NCBI RefSeq assembly: GCF_000614545.1
Contig: NZ_BAKW01000022.1
Span: forward strand, 1-50,714
Length of the DNA: 50,714 nucleotides
Direction of reading: 5' to 3'
Origin: Asaia platycodi JCM 25414
Lineage (GTDB): Bacteria; Pseudomonadota; Alphaproteobacteria; Acetobacterales; Acetobacteraceae
Shown here: piece after piece, positions 32,530 through 42,665 of the stretch
Position numbering within the stretch: the first letter of the stretch is position 1
Layout: each line of letters opens with the position of its first letter
Translations under genes and position numbers: made by a program
The notes under the pieces: generated by a model
The model's input: only the letters and a program-made list of their open reading frames with translations
What the model was told of the DNA's origin: nothing
Databases searched by the model: none

Positions 32530-34892
32530 ATGTCAGCTTTGAAGAGGCAGTCAGCCCTGAAATATCTATATGGCTCTTCCTGGTCCTCGCCCTTTCGATA
32601 TCGCCTCAATCGGCGTTTTCAGCCCCCGCCGGCTCTCAGGACAGTGCGGTGCTCGTCCCCTCGGTTTCTGACGGTTATGGCTGGACCACGGTTTCTGCCG
32701 CTCTCAACAAGCAGATCACTGCCTCGCAGAACCGCCTGAAATATATCTATGGACAACTCAACAGGACCGATATCGTCCTTGGAAGTGAGACGCTCTCCGA
32801 TCTTTCCGATCAGATCGATGACATCACATCCGTTGCCCAGTCCATTCAGGCGCAGGCGGCCTCCTATCAGACGGTTTATGACAGTTATCTTGATATCGTA
32901 GGGGCGAAGACCGAAGGGGAGAGCGCTGCGATTGTCGCGCAACGTGCGCATCTTCAGGCTGTGCTTCAGGATATCAAATCGACCGTCACTCAAGGGAAGC
33001 TGCTCGGCCTTCAGGCCAAACAGGTTCAGCTTGAGGTACAGCGCAGGGGCTCGGTCAGCCAGAAGGAGCTGCTATCGGAGCGCATCGCATCGCCCCTAAC
33101 TCTCACCTTCTGGCGCAACCTTCTGGATGAAGGCCCTGAACTCCGCCTGACCTTCGCGCCGCCTGTCAATAACGGCTTTGCCGGCGTGCTCTATAACTGG
33201 CCCTTCATGCTCGGGACGCTCGCCGCCGTTTTCCTGTTGACTGCCCTGCTCTCGCGTCCGGTCTACTGGATGCTTCGCATGGCCGAAGACAGGATCGTGC
33301 GCAGGTTCACCGGTGACTCGCTGCCAGAAACCCATCAATCCTTCATACCGGTCGCGCTGAGCGGTTTATTTTGCGGCGTGATCATGTTCGTGTTGTGGGA
33401 AATCATTTCGAGCATTCTCTCGTTGGACGCAGGGCGCAGCCCGGTCCTCGCCCATGGTATCGCAGGTATCATGCCGCTTTGCGGTTTTATCCTTGGCGCC
33501 GGGCTACCGGCTCTGAGCCGGGCGACTGCAATCGATGGTGCCTCGCAGGGGTCGGCTCGCGCGCTGTGGGGCGTCGATTGGTGCATCTCGATTTTCGTGC
33601 TGCTGCAGACCCTGTTCATGATCATCGGGCAGGAAAATGCCTTCCCGGTGACAGCGCGGCGTCTCATCGAGGCCCTGTTCACGCTCGTGGTCACATTGCT
33701 TTTCGTGTGGATGTGTCGTCGCCTGACACGGAGCACCGATGCGCGCCTCGCGCCTGCAGTCTACGGGATAGGCTGGCTTCTTCTGGTCGTTACGTGGTCT
33801 GCAATTGCGCTCGGTTTTCTTGCATTCGCGTTCGCGGTCGCCCTGTGGTCGGTTGCGATCTCGGTCAGCCTGGCCTCGCTCATGCTGCTCTCGATCGCCA
33901 TGAAGGAGTTCACGTCAAGAACATTCTCGGTCGGCTCATTGATTTCAAAGCGCCTCTCCCGGCTGGGCGTTCACTCGAACCGCGTGGCCCAGTTCGGCGT
34001 CCTCCTATCTGGTATGGTCAATATCGGTCTGATCATTATCTTCGTGGCGATCTGCCTGTCGGAGGGCAGCCTCGATATTCCGGTCGTCGCTGACAGGGTT
34101 CAAAGCCTGTTCGTCGGCCAGACAATCAACGGCGTGCAGTTCTCGCTGAATACGGCGGTTTATTGCATTGTTCTGTTGATCGTCGCGTATTACGCAATTG
34201 GTGCCTTCACCAGGTGGCTCGAGTCACGCCTCTTTCCGACGACCAATCTGGATATCGGCGCGCGTACCTCTATTCTGAACATCTTCAATTATGTCGCCTG
34301 GATCACTGTTCTGCTTCTGGTCCTTTCGGAGGCGGGAGTGACCGTCAAGAACCTGACATGGGTTGTCAGTGCGCTCTCCGTGGGTATCGGTTTCGGCCTT
34401 CAGGCGATTGTGCAGAACTTTGTGTCTGGCGTGATCCTGCTTGCTGAGCGTCCGATCCGTGTGGGCGATCTCATTGAGCTGGGCGGCATCAAGGGTGACG
34501 TCAAGCGCATCAGCGTGCGTTCGACAGAGATCGGTCTAGGAGACGGCTCCACGATGATCGTGCCGAATTCGCAGTTCATCACTTCAGCGGTGCGTAACGC
34601 CACGCTCGGCACCTCGCTGAGTGCCGCTTCGGCAACCGTTACCATCTCGCCGCGTGCCGATGCGACCAAGGCGCAGATCGCGCTGATGGAGATGATGAAG
34701 CAGCGCGAAGATATCCTTCAAAACCCGCCACCGGGCGTGGCGATTTCTGCCATCACCGAGACGGGCATTACACTGGCCCTTTCTGCAAAAGTATCGTCGG
34801 TGCGTGACGTGGGTGGCGTGACCAATGCCATCATGCTGGACGCCTATCGCGTCCTGCAGGAAGCAGGTCTCGAACTCGGCAAACCAACCTGA
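32530..34892 (+). CDS. Large MscS-family mechanosensitive channel with DUF3772-like periplasmic domain (frameshifted near start)
   Basis: About 787 residues reconstructed. ATG 32530 follows GGAGG and begins MSALKRQSALKYL. A missing base near 32572 leads into the signal-peptide remainder LFLVLALSISPQSAFSA and the long frame. A periplasmic helical domain of about 200 residues comes first, then some ten membrane helices. The pore region is VGIGFGLQAIVQNFVSGVILL, with the MscS beta domain following (IRVGDLIELGGIKGDV and MIVPNSQFITS). It should act as an osmotic release valve. Confidence 0.9.
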
Positions 34893-34905
34893 GTTTGCGC
34901 TCACG

Positions 34906-34945
34906 AAAAAAGGGATGGTGGGCCGAAGCTCCCCATCCCTTTTTG
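34906..34945. terminator. Bidirectional terminator between the MscS-type gene and ubiH
   Basis: Stem AAAAAAGGGATGG / CCATCCCTTTTT around a 14-base loop, between convergent genes. The A-rich and T-rich ends make it an intrinsic terminator in both directions. Confidence 0.9.
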
Positions 34946-34968
34946 CGACGTTACCCTGAGAATACGTC

Positions 34969-36177
34969 TCAGGCGGCGCGATCGCGATCCATCAGAAAGC
35001 CGGTGACCAGCGATTTGAGCGGCGTAAGTTTTTGCGCAATGGCGAGCCCAGCCTTGCGCAACGCCAGTGAGGACTTCGCGTCATGGGTGTAGAGTGAGGC
35101 GATGCCGTTGGTCGCGGCGAAAAGCGGTGCCGTTGCACGGCGATGACGTTTTTCGAAGCCCCTCAGCACAGTCGCCGCGCCAGGATCGCCCTCGCCTTGA
35201 GCAATTTCCTCACACAGGATTTCCTGTCCTCTGAGCCCAAGATTGAAGCCGTGCGCGGTGATCGGATGCATTCCCACCGCCGCATCGCCGATCAGGGCAA
35301 GGCGCGTGGTCTCGAAGCGATGCGCGAAGACAGTTTTCAGCGGATAGGTGCATCGCGCGCTTTCCAGACTCATGCTGCCCAGTCGCGTTTGAGTGCGGCG
35401 CGTAATGTCGGCATCGAACGCACCTTTGTCCATCGCCGTGAGTATCGCGATCTCTTCGGGATCCAGCGTCAGCACCAGAGAGGAAAGATGCCCCGGCTGA
35501 TCGTCATCGGCCACAGGAAGTAGCGCGATCGTCTGACCTTGATCGAACCATTGAAGGGCGACGCCGTCATGCGGCTCCGGGTGACGCATGCGGCAGACGA
35601 GGATTTCCTTGCCGAAATCATGCACGATCGCCCCGATGCCGCGCATCTGGCGAATGCGGGAGAAGCGGCCATCCGCAGCGACGAGCAGGCTGGAGCTGAT
35701 CAGTCTGCCATCATCCAGAAGGGTGATAGCCTCCTCGCGATTGCCCGAACTGGCGACGACGCCCTTACCCGACAAAATCGTGATGCCGTTCTTCTCGCGT
35801 ACCGTTTCATACAGCGCTGTACGGATAAGGTGATTGGGCACGAGATAACCGAGGGCGTCCGAGGCATCCTGAGGAGCCTTGAAAAGCAGGGCTCCCGAGC
35901 TGTTGCCGGGAGATTCCTGGCCAGTCTCGATCCGTGCGGTCCTGAGGGGTGAAACGCACCCTGCCGGAATGCGACGCCAGGCGCCGCTTTGCTCTAGCCA
36001 GTCGCGTGAATGATGCGTCAGGGCAATTTCACGTCCATCGAAGGATGGCGAAGAGAGTGCAGCCTCTGGCGCGGGGTCTATGACGGCTACCCGCCAGCCT
36101 TTCTCGGCCAGAGAAAGGGCGCAGGCAAGACCGGCAGGTCCTGCACCGGCAATCGTAATGTCATAATGCTCTGTCAC
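34969..36177 (-). CDS. ubiH: UbiH/UbiF/COQ6-family FAD monooxygenase
   Basis: Ubiquinone-ring hydroxylase of 402 residues. The FAD dinucleotide motif is ITIAGAGPAGLACALSLAE, the middle motif LVAADGRFSRIRQM, and the second FAD motif LALIGDAAVGMHPITAHGFN. All three belong to the UbiH/UbiF group; which ring position is hydroxylated cannot be told from sequence. Acetic acid bacteria rely on ubiquinone-linked oxidation, so ubiquinone supply matters. Its start overlaps the nitroreductase stop (36174-36177). Confidence 0.88.
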   Translation of the reverse strand: MTEHYDITIAGAGPAGLACALSLAEKGWRVAVIDPAPEAALSSPSFDGREIALTHHSRDWLEQSGAWRRIPAGCVSPLRTARIETGQESPGNSSGALLFKAPQDASDALGYLVPNHLIRTALYETVREKNGITILSGKGVVASSGNREEAITLLDDGRLISSSLLVAADGRFSRIRQMRGIGAIVHDFGKEILVCRMRHPEPHDGVALQWFDQGQTIALLPVADDDQPGHLSSLVLTLDPEEIAILTAMDKGAFDADITRRTQTRLGSMSLESARCTYPLKTVFAHRFETTRLALIGDAAVGMHPITAHGFNLGLRGQEILCEEIAQGEGDPGAATVLRGFEKRHRRATAPLFAATNGIASLYTHDAKSSLALRKAGLAIAQKLTPLKSLVTGFLMDRDRAA

Positions 36178-36782
36178 TGATCTGCCCCGAACCTGACCGG
36201 CTCGCCCTTATAGAAACCCATGAAGTCTTCGATGTCGGGGCGCTTGCTGCCCTGAACAGGTTTGTCAGGCGTCCCAACGAACAGGAAGCCGGCGAGGCGG
36301 TGTGCGTCGCTCAGGCCGAGCGCATCACGAAAACAAGGCTGACCGGCAAAATCGCTCGACACCCAGAAGCCTCCAAACCCTTCTGCATGAAGCGCATTAA
36401 GAACATTCATGGCGCCTGCGCCAACAGACAGCTCCTGCTCCTGTAGCGGGATTTTGCTTTCGGGGTCGAGCGCCATGACAAGCGCAATGGTCATGGGCAT
36501 TTCCGAGAAGCGCTGACGGCGCTTTGCAATCTTCTTCTCGGGCACTTCCGGATCAGCGGAAACCATGGCCTTGACTACCTGCTCGGCAAATTCGGCGCGG
36601 TGCTTGCCCTTGATCACAATATAGCGCCACGGTCTGATCTTGCCGTGATCGGGCGCCCTCAATCCTGCCGAAAGGATGCGGGCAATCTGCGCCTTATCTG
36701 GCGCAGGCGCGCTGAGGTGATCGGTCGAGGCCCTGCTCAGCAGGACGTCAAGGGCGGAAGGGGATGCGTGCGCGCTGCTCAT
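36174..36782 (-). CDS. Nitroreductase-family flavoprotein
   Basis: 202 residues from ATG 36782; the longer open frame would run through hisB on the other strand and is rejected. FMN-binding features are GLRAPDHGKIRPWRYIVI and GAGAMNVLNALHAEGFGGFWV. This matches the YdjA-like, nitroreductase-type oxidoreductases. Its physiological substrate is unknown. It precedes ubiH with a 4-base overlap and is divergent from hisB. Confidence 0.88.
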   Translation of the reverse strand: MSSAHASPSALDVLLSRASTDHLSAPAPDKAQIARILSAGLRAPDHGKIRPWRYIVIKGKHRAEFAEQVVKAMVSADPEVPEKKIAKRRQRFSEMPMTIALVMALDPESKIPLQEQELSVGAGAMNVLNALHAEGFGGFWVSSDFAGQPCFRDALGLSDAHRLAGFLFVGTPDKPVQGSKRPDIEDFMGFYKGEPVRFGADQ

Positions 36783-36860
36783 GGGTGATAGATGGCAAGT
36801 TCCCCTCGTCTCGCCAAGAGGCCATCGCGTATTCGCTCCGAATAGTTTATGGAAGAGAGT

Positions 36861-37457
36861 ATGACAGACGCCAGACAGTCCCGCATTCACCGCAAGACCG
36901 GTGAGACCGATATCTCCGTTTCCATCAATCTGGATGGCACCGGGCAGGCCGAACTCGATAGTGGGATCGGCTTTTTCGATCATATGCTGACCGCTCTGGC
37001 AAAGCATGGTGGATTCGATCTCGAAGTGCGCTGCCATGGCGATCTGCATGTCGATGGCCATCATACGGTCGAGGATATCGGCATTGCGCTTGGCAAAGCC
37101 TTTGCTCAGGCCCTTGGCGACAAGCGGGGCATCACCCGTTTCGGCCATGCCCTCGTGCCCCTCGACGAGGCGCTGTGCGAAGTCGTGGTCGATATTTCGG
37201 GGCGCCCCTATCTGGCATGGAATGTCAGCTTCGTGCGTGAACGTATCGGCGAGATGGATACGGATCTATTCGAGGAATTCTACCGCGCCTTTGCCATGGC
37301 GTCTTCCATCGCCCTGCATGTCACCTGCAAGGCCGGTCGCAACGCGCATCACATCGCCGAGAGTGGCTTCAAGGCCTTTGCCCGCGCGCTGCGTATGGCA
37401 GTGGCGCTTGATCCGCGTGTTGCGGGAAGTGTCCCTTCGACCAAGGGGGTTCTGTGA
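36861..37457 (+). CDS. hisB: Imidazoleglycerol-phosphate dehydratase
   Basis: Histidine biosynthesis, dehydration of imidazole glycerol phosphate to imidazole acetol phosphate; 198 residues. It has the two metal-binding repeats [13 protein letters not shown] and [19 protein letters not shown], and GIGFFDHML. The start at 36861 has GGAAGAG three bases upstream; the ATG at 36849 is less likely because it overlaps that site. First gene of the his cluster. Confidence 0.97.
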   Translation: MTDARQSRIHRKTGETDISVSINLDGTGQAELDSGIGFFDHMLTALAKHGGFDLEVRCHGDLHVDGHHTVEDIGIALGKAFAQALGDKRGITRFGHALVPLDEALCEVVVDISGRPYLAWNVSFVRERIGEMDTDLFEEFYRAFAMASSIALHVTCKAGRNAHHIAESGFKAFARALRMAVALDPRVAGSVPSTKGVL

Positions 37458-37801
37458 ATTACTATCAGGCTTATCGCACGCAGAATGATGCTGTTCCCTC
37501 AATGGTGCGTCAGGGGTTTTACTGGCGCCTCATGATTTTCGGGCCGATCGGTCTTCTGTTTGCAAGATGCTGGATTTCTCTCGCGCTGACCGCGTGCCTC
37601 AATGTGATGTTCGTCCACTTCGCTGGTCCTAGTGGGTGGCTTGCCGCCTGGGATGTCAATCTCGCTTTGGCGCTTTTCGGTGCGGAACTGATCGGCTGGG
37701 AAAAGAGGCTCAAGGGTGGTGTTTGCGAGGGGCTATGGCTGGGTCAGTCTGAAGCCGACGCCCAGCTGCGCTTTTCAGACAAGGTGCAGGCCTCATCATG
37801 A
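37454..37801 (+). CDS. DUF2628-like membrane protein
   Basis: 115 residues from GTG 37454, overlapping the hisB stop. Two or three hydrophobic segments ([20 protein letters not shown] and further on) and a polar C-terminus. It resembles the DUF2628 proteins that sit between hisB and hisH in alphaproteobacteria. No biochemical role is known to me. It overlaps hisH by ATGA, so its synthesis is coupled to the pathway. Confidence 0.85.
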   Translation: MNYYQAYRTQNDAVPSMVRQGFYWRLMIFGPIGLLFARCWISLALTACLNVMFVHFAGPSGWLAAWDVNLALALFGAELIGWEKRLKGGVCEGLWLGQSEADAQLRFSDKVQASS

Positions 37802-38439
37802 AAAAGATCGTTGTTATCGATTATGACGGGGGCAATCTTGCCTCTGCAGCACAGACCGCGCGTCATGTCGTTGCTGAAAAAGGGCTCGCGGCTGAAGTCG
37901 TGATCAGCGGAGACCCTGAGGCGGTGTTGGGCGCGGATCATATCATCCTGCCCGGTCAGGGCGCCTTTGCGCATTGCGCTTCTGGCCTGCAGGGCGGTCT
38001 GCGCGAGGCTCTTGCCGAGGCGACCGACCGTGGAACGCCCTTTCTGGGGATCTGCGTCGGCATGCAGCTTATGGCCGAATGGGGCCTTGAACATGGACGC
38101 ACAGCCGGGTTGGGCTGGATAAAAGGCGAGATTTCCAGAATGGATTTCGCACTGGAAGCCGGTCTACGCCTGCCGCATATGGGGTGGAATGTGCTCGACT
38201 TCGAACCCGGCGCCCATCCTCTGACGGCGGGCCTGGACAAAGGTGACCACGGTTATTTTGTTCATTCCTATGCGCTAACGGGTTGGGACGATTCAGACAT
38301 CGTGGCGACTGCAGAATACGGAGGCGCCGTTCCTGCCATCGTGGCGCGCAGTAACCGTTGTGGCACGCAGTTTCATGTCGAGAAAAGCCAGAAGACCGGA
38401 TTGACGATCATGGCGAATTTTTTGAGCTGGGCGCCGTGA
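37798..38439 (+). CDS. hisH: Imidazole glycerol phosphate synthase, glutaminase subunit
   Basis: 213 residues. Class I glutamine amidotransferase with the nucleophile in FLGICVGMQLMAEWG and oxyanion region PGQGAFAHC. The catalytic His and Glu lie in TQFHVEKSQ; the family normally has HPEKS, so the Pro is Val here. It supplies ammonia to HisF. Confidence 0.95.
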   Translation: MKKIVVIDYDGGNLASAAQTARHVVAEKGLAAEVVISGDPEAVLGADHIILPGQGAFAHCASGLQGGLREALAEATDRGTPFLGICVGMQLMAEWGLEHGRTAGLGWIKGEISRMDFALEAGLRLPHMGWNVLDFEPGAHPLTAGLDKGDHGYFVHSYALTGWDDSDIVATAEYGGAVPAIVARSNRCGTQFHVEKSQKTGLTIMANFLSWAP

Positions 38440-38988
38440 CCCGCATCGCAGAACGTCTCTCGCGCATCGATGACATCGATATGGCGGCGTTGTGCGAAAT
38501 CACGACGGCAGCCATCCTCGATGGGGGCGGTCTCGGCTGGCTGACCCCTCCAGGCCGCACCGTGCTGGAACGCTATTTCAATGGGTTGCTGCTCGTGCCG
38601 GAGACCCGCTTTTTCGTGGTTCGTGACGAGAGTGGGCAGATACAGGGCTGTGCCCAGCTTCTGCGACCCTCGCGCAACAACGAGGCGCAGGCGCAGACGG
38701 CGCAGATCCGGGGCTATTTTGTTGCGCCTTACATGCGCGGGCGTGGGCTCGGTTTTGTTCTGGCTGATGCTGTGATTGCTGCGGCACGCGCCATGGGCTG
38801 TCGTGTTCTCAATTGCGAAGTGCCGGAAACCAGTCTTCGGCCCTGGCCATGTTCCGTTCGCTGGGCTTCGAGCATTGGGGCACGCATCCGTATTACGCGC
38901 GCAGCCATGAAGGCACGATCAAGGGCCTGTTCATGACCAAGACCCTCGATCAGGTTGGCGCAGCGGCGAGACACAAGAAAAACACTGA
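38436..38988 (+). CDS. GNAT-family acetyltransferase inside the his cluster (frameshifted)
   Basis: Starts at GTG 38436, overlapping the hisH stop. The acetyl-CoA region is GYFVAPYMRGRGLGFVLADAVIAAARA. Near 38830 one base is missing; the other frame gives QSSALAMFRSLGFEHWGTHPYYARSHEG. In the given sequence this frame runs into hisA without a stop. Adding one A to the A5 run at 38978-38982 would give TGA at 38986-38988, just before the hisA start, and I use that as the end. Substrate unknown. Confidence 0.7.
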
Positions 38989-39000
38989 AAAGGAAAGCAG

Positions 39001-39769
39001 CGTGGCGACTACCGACGCAAAGCAGAACCGTCACCTGACCCTGTATCCCGCCATCGACCTCAAGGATGGCGCCTGCGTCCGCCTGCGTCGCGGCGAGATG
39101 GATGACGCGACCGTTTATTCAGACAACCCGGCAGCGCAGGCGCTCGAATTCGCCCGTGCCGGCTGCTCGCGCCTTCACGTTGTGGACCTCAACGGCGCTT
39201 TCGCTGGGCGTTCGGCGAATGGTGCAGCGGTCGAGGCCATTATAGCCGCGACCGACCTGCCCGTTCAGCTCGGCGGTGGTATTCGCGATATGGCCGGTAT
39301 CACACGCTGGCTCGAAGCCGGGCTCGATCGCGTCATTCTCGGTTCTGTTGCTGTCAAGAACCCGGAGCTTGTGCGCGAGGCCTGCAAGGCTTTTCCCGGT
39401 CGTATCGTGGCGGGCATCGACGCGAGGCAAGGTCGTGTCGCGACAGAGGGCTGGGCAGAGGTCTCGGAGCTGAATGCGCGCGATCTGGCGCTTCGCATGC
39501 AGGATGCTGGTGTCGCTGCAGTCATTTTCACCGAGATCACGCGCGACGGCATGCTTGAGGGGCTCGATCTCGAGCAGACTGCCGATCTGGCGCGCAGGCT
39601 TTCCATTCCTGTCATCGCAAGTGGCGGTGTCGGTTCAGCGCAGCATTTGCGTGATTTCTGTGAGGTTGCACAGGATGTGCCGGGCCTTGAAGGCGTCATC
39701 GTTGGCCGTGCGCTTTATGATGGACGTGTTTCGCTGGCCGAAGCGCTCAGCATTCTTGAGGGGGCCTGA
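39001..39769 (+). CDS. hisA: Phosphoribosylformimino-AICAR-phosphate isomerase
   Basis: TIM-barrel Amadori isomerase, about 255 residues. Start assigned to GTG 39001 with AAGGAAAG upstream. [19 protein letters not shown] carries the first catalytic Asp, [10 protein letters not shown] the phosphate site, and [12 protein letters not shown] the second Asp. The stop overlaps the hisF start (TGATG). Confidence 0.95.
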
Positions 39770-40530
39770 TGCTCAAGCTGAGAGTCATTCCCTGTCTCGA
39801 CGTCAAGGACGGGCGCGTCGTCAAAGGGGTGAATTTTGTCTCGCTGCGTGACGCGGGCGATCCTGTCGAGCAGGCCATCGTGTACGATGCGGCGGGCGCA
39901 GACGAACTCACCTTTCTCGACATCACCGCCAGTGTCGAAAATCGCGACACTATTTATGATGTCGTTCGACGCACGGCAGAGCGGGTTTTCCTTCCTCTGA
40001 CGGTGGGTGGTGGCGTTCGTGCGCCGGAAGATATGCGCCGCCTCCTGCTTGCGGGGGCTGATAAATGTGCGGTCAACTCCGCTGCTGTGGTCAATCCCGA
40101 TCTGATCAATGAGTCTGCCAATCGTTTTGGCAGTCAATGTGTGGTTGTCGCCATTGATGCACGCTCCGATGGCAAAGGCGGGTGGGAAGTCTATACGAAG
40201 GGTGGCAGGCAGCCGACCGGTATTGACGCGGTGGCCTGGGCGAAGGAAGCGCAAGCTCGCGGCGCGGGTGAAATTCTGCTGACGAGCATGGATCGCGACG
40301 GCACGGGCAAGGGGTTCGATCTGGATCTGCTGCGGCGTGTATGTGGCGAAATCACTATTCCCGTTGTCGCGTCAGGCGGCGTCGGCGCGCTTGACCATTT
40401 CGTCGAGGGGGCAAAAGCGGGCGCCAGCGGCCTTTTGGCCGCAAGCGTTTTTCATTTCGGCACGTTTGGCATTGCGGGCGTCAAAGCAGCGCTCGAAAAT
40501 GCGGGCCTGCCGGTGCGTCCGGGCAACTGA
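39769..40530 (+). CDS. hisF: Imidazole glycerol phosphate synthase, cyclase subunit
   Basis: 253 residues. [18 protein letters not shown] carries catalytic Asp 11, [13 protein letters not shown] the phosphate site, and [17 protein letters not shown] the second catalytic Asp. It works as a heterodimer with HisH and also makes AICAR for purine synthesis. Confidence 0.97.
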   Translation: MLKLRVIPCLDVKDGRVVKGVNFVSLRDAGDPVEQAIVYDAAGADELTFLDITASVENRDTIYDVVRRTAERVFLPLTVGGGVRAPEDMRRLLLAGADKCAVNSAAVVNPDLINESANRFGSQCVVVAIDARSDGKGGWEVYTKGGRQPTGIDAVAWAKEAQARGAGEILLTSMDRDGTGKGFDLDLLRRVCGEITIPVVASGGVGALDHFVEGAKAGASGLLAASVFHFGTFGIAGVKAALENAGLPVRPGN

Positions 40531-40572
40531 CGACCTAAGCTTATCATTCGGAATTAGAGACGGATCACGATC

Positions 40573-41016
40573 ATGGCGCTGGCAACTAAACGCACGACAC
40601 GCAAGACGGACGGAGGCGCGGGCAAGAAAGGAAGCGCCAAGCGGTCAGAGACCAAGGCGGCTGCGGCAAAGAAATCGCCCGCAAAGAAGTCTCCAGGCAA
40701 GAAAGGCGCGGTCAAGCTTGAGGCTGTCGCCAGTCAGACTGTAGACGCGCAGGTTCTGGATCGTCTTTTCGAAACGGTAGAGTCACGTCGTGGCACGAAC
40801 CCCGCTTTGAGTCACTCTGCCCGCCTTCTCTCTCGCGGACGGAAAAAGATTGCCCAGAAATTCGGTGAGGAAGCGGTCGAGTGCCTGATCGAGGCTGTTG
40901 CCGGCAAGCAATCCGAGCTCGTCAGTGAGAGTGCTGACGTGCTGTATCACCTGATCGTCATGTGGGTCGATGCGGGTGTGACCCCGCAAGAAGTCTGGCA
41001 GGAGCTACGCGCGTGA
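40573..41016 (+). CDS. hisE: Phosphoribosyl-ATP pyrophosphatase with Lys/Ala-rich N-terminal tail
   Basis: 147 residues. The HisE domain occupies about residues 55-147: [31 protein letters not shown] with the metal-binding Glu, [12 protein letters not shown]. Ordinary HisE is about 90-110 residues. Here about 50 extra residues are made of Lys, Ala and Ser ([17 protein letters not shown]), like histone H1 tails. The tail has no role in catalysis that I know of; nucleic acid or PRPP-pathway association is only a guess. Confidence 0.93.
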   Translation: MALATKRTTRKTDGGAGKKGSAKRSETKAAAAKKSPAKKSPGKKGAVKLEAVASQTVDAQVLDRLFETVESRRGTNPALSHSARLLSRGRKKIAQKFGEEAVECLIEAVAGKQSELVSESADVLYHLIVMWVDAGVTPQEVWQELRA

Positions 41017-41074
41017 AGCGATGAGCGGCGTGGAGGAAAAAGCCTCACGCCCTACAGAGACGGGAGCCTGAGGC

Positions 41075-41464
41075 ATGACGGTTGATCTGCATGTGCCCTA
41101 TGATCAGGGCAATATCTTCGCCAGAATTCTGCGCCATGAGATTTCTGTACAAATTGTCTATGAAGACGATTATGCATTCGCTTTCCCTGACATCGCTCCT
41201 CAGGCCCCGATCCATGTCTTGATCATCCCCAAAGGCGCTTATGTGTCGTCGGCAGATTTCGGGTCGTCCGCGAGCGACGCCGAAATTGCCGGTCTGGCCA
41301 GAGCTGTGACAAAAGTTGCAGAAATTCTTGGCTTGTCCCATTCAGGTTATCGCCTGATCACGAACACAGGCCCCGATGCAGGCCAGGAAGTGCCGCATTA
41401 TCATGTGCACCTTCTGGCGGGAGCGAAGCTCAGCGGAAAACTAATTAAAAAAACTTCCGAATAA
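41075..41464 (+). CDS. HIT-family hydrolase (HinT-like)
   Basis: 129 residues with the histidine triad HYHVHLLAG near the C-terminus and IPKGAYVSSADF earlier. Members hydrolyse purine nucleoside phosphoramidates. It is downstream of hisE, same strand, with GGGAG before the ATG. Confidence 0.92.
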   Translation: MTVDLHVPYDQGNIFARILRHEISVQIVYEDDYAFAFPDIAPQAPIHVLIIPKGAYVSSADFGSSASDAEIAGLARAVTKVAEILGLSHSGYRLITNTGPDAGQEVPHYHVHLLAGAKLSGKLIKKTSE

Positions 41465-41509
41465 ACCCTTGCCGGGTGCCAATGAATATCATAGAACGCA
41501 CCTCGCCTC

Positions 41510-41585
41510 GTCCCATTCGTCTAGAGGCCTAGGACACCGCCCTCTCACGGCGGCAACAGGGGTTCGAATCCCCTATGGGACGCCA
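41510..41585 (+). tRNA. tRNA-Glu (anticodon CTC)
   Basis: 76 bases forming a full cloverleaf: acceptor GTCCCAT / ATGGGAC, anticodon stem CCGCC / GGCGG with loop CTCTCAC, T-arm GGGGTTCGAATCCCC and encoded CCA. The integrase stop lies 67 bases downstream, so the tRNA 3' half is the probable attachment core. Confidence 0.97.
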
Positions 41586-41651
41586 TTTCTTCCAGAAAAC
41601 CGCAGTAATCCGCCATTTTTGAGCGAAGTTTTACAGTTTTCCGGACTCATT

Positions 41652-42665
41652 TTACAATTTGATCCTTTCGATCGCCGAGCGGGCCAGTTTTTCCTGGTCC
41701 ACAGCGCGCGTGTATCGTTCGACTTCCGCGAGAGTCGCGTGGCCCGTAATGGCTGCGATCTGGTGGGTTGAGCAGCCTGCCTCTGCCAGCCTCCTGGCGG
41801 CGGCTTTGCGCAGACCGTGCGGGCTCAGCCCCTCGGGTAGCTCCGCCGCGGTGCGCCAGTCTCTGAAGCGCATGTAAAATCCATTGGCAGTGTATCCCTT
41901 CCCTCCTGGCGTTTGCAGGAACGTGCCGCTTGTGGGTGCGACAGCAAGCTCCTGTGCAAGGTGGGGGTGTATCGGGATCAGGAGCCGCGCCCCTGTCTTT
42001 TGCTGCCGCACTTCCAGCAAATCGCCCATGAGGTCTGCGCTGCCCATGCGCACCACATCACTACGCCTCTGCCCTGTATAGACCAGCAGAGCGAGAGCCA
42101 GCCGCTGGACGCTGCCCTGGGGCCAGCGGGCCTCGTATTGGGCAATCTGCTCCTCGGTCCATGTGATGGCACCCTCCGCCTTCTCTTTATGGCGCTTTAC
42201 TGCAATTGCCGGATTGTCCGGACGCCAGCCTTCGCTGACCGCGTGATCGAACAGCACGCGCAGGATCTTGAGCCGGTTATTGGCCGCTGCTGGGGTCGCA
42301 GTATGACGGGCAAGAATGCGTCGGACGTAAACCGGCTGGAAATCCGTTACGAACGCATTTGCGTAATCCTGCCTCTGCATATCCAACAGGATACGGCGGT
42401 AGGTCGAGCGTGTTGTTTCTGCGAGAGCCGCAAAGCGCGCGCTGCGCATCCAGAAATCGATCAACCCGGCCAGCGTGCGCGGGGGCTCTTTTGGGCGTAA
42501 GGTTTCGGGCTCCCCCGCAGCAAGCGCCTCATTATACGCGGCCAGAAATCCCGGGTCGTTTTCAGCCGGCAGTCTTTTCGATTTATGCCCCGGGCGGCGG
42601 AAATAGAGGCGCGTTTTGCCCCGCCTGTCCTTCACGCGCTGGATATATCGCAGTCTCAGAATCAT
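41652..42665 (-). CDS. int: Phage tyrosine recombinase/integrase
   Basis: 337 residues. The N-terminal arm-type DNA-binding part is basic (LRLRYIQRVKDRRGKTRLYF). Catalytic Arg is in LLVYTGQRRSDVVRM, HxxR in LSPHGLRKAAARRLAEAG, the last His in ITGHATLAEVERYTR with the nucleophilic Tyr. It lies next to its presumed tRNA-Glu target and starts overlapping the preceding xis-like gene. Confidence 0.95.
   Translation of the reverse strand: MILRLRYIQRVKDRRGKTRLYFRRPGHKSKRLPAENDPGFLAAYNEALAAGEPETLRPKEPPRTLAGLIDFWMRSARFAALAETTRSTYRRILLDMQRQDYANAFVTDFQPVYVRRILARHTATPAAANNRLKILRVLFDHAVSEGWRPDNPAIAVKRHKEKAEGAITWTEEQIAQYEARWPQGSVQRLALALLVYTGQRRSDVVRMGSADLMGDLLEVRQQKTGARLLIPIHPHLAQELAVAPTSGTFLQTPGGKGYTANGFYMRFRDWRTAAELPEGLSPHGLRKAAARRLAEAGCSTHQIAAITGHATLAEVERYTRAVDQEKLARSAIERIKL

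Noticed and set aside
36783..37148. N-terminal extension of the nitroreductase frame
   Set aside because: It would run antisense through hisB; the flavoprotein domain begins directly after ATG 36782.
38813..39769. A true GNAT-HisA fusion protein
   Set aside because: The GNAT part enters the frame only after one indel, and a good ribosome binding site and GTG stand before the HisA domain; a lost A explains the missing stop.
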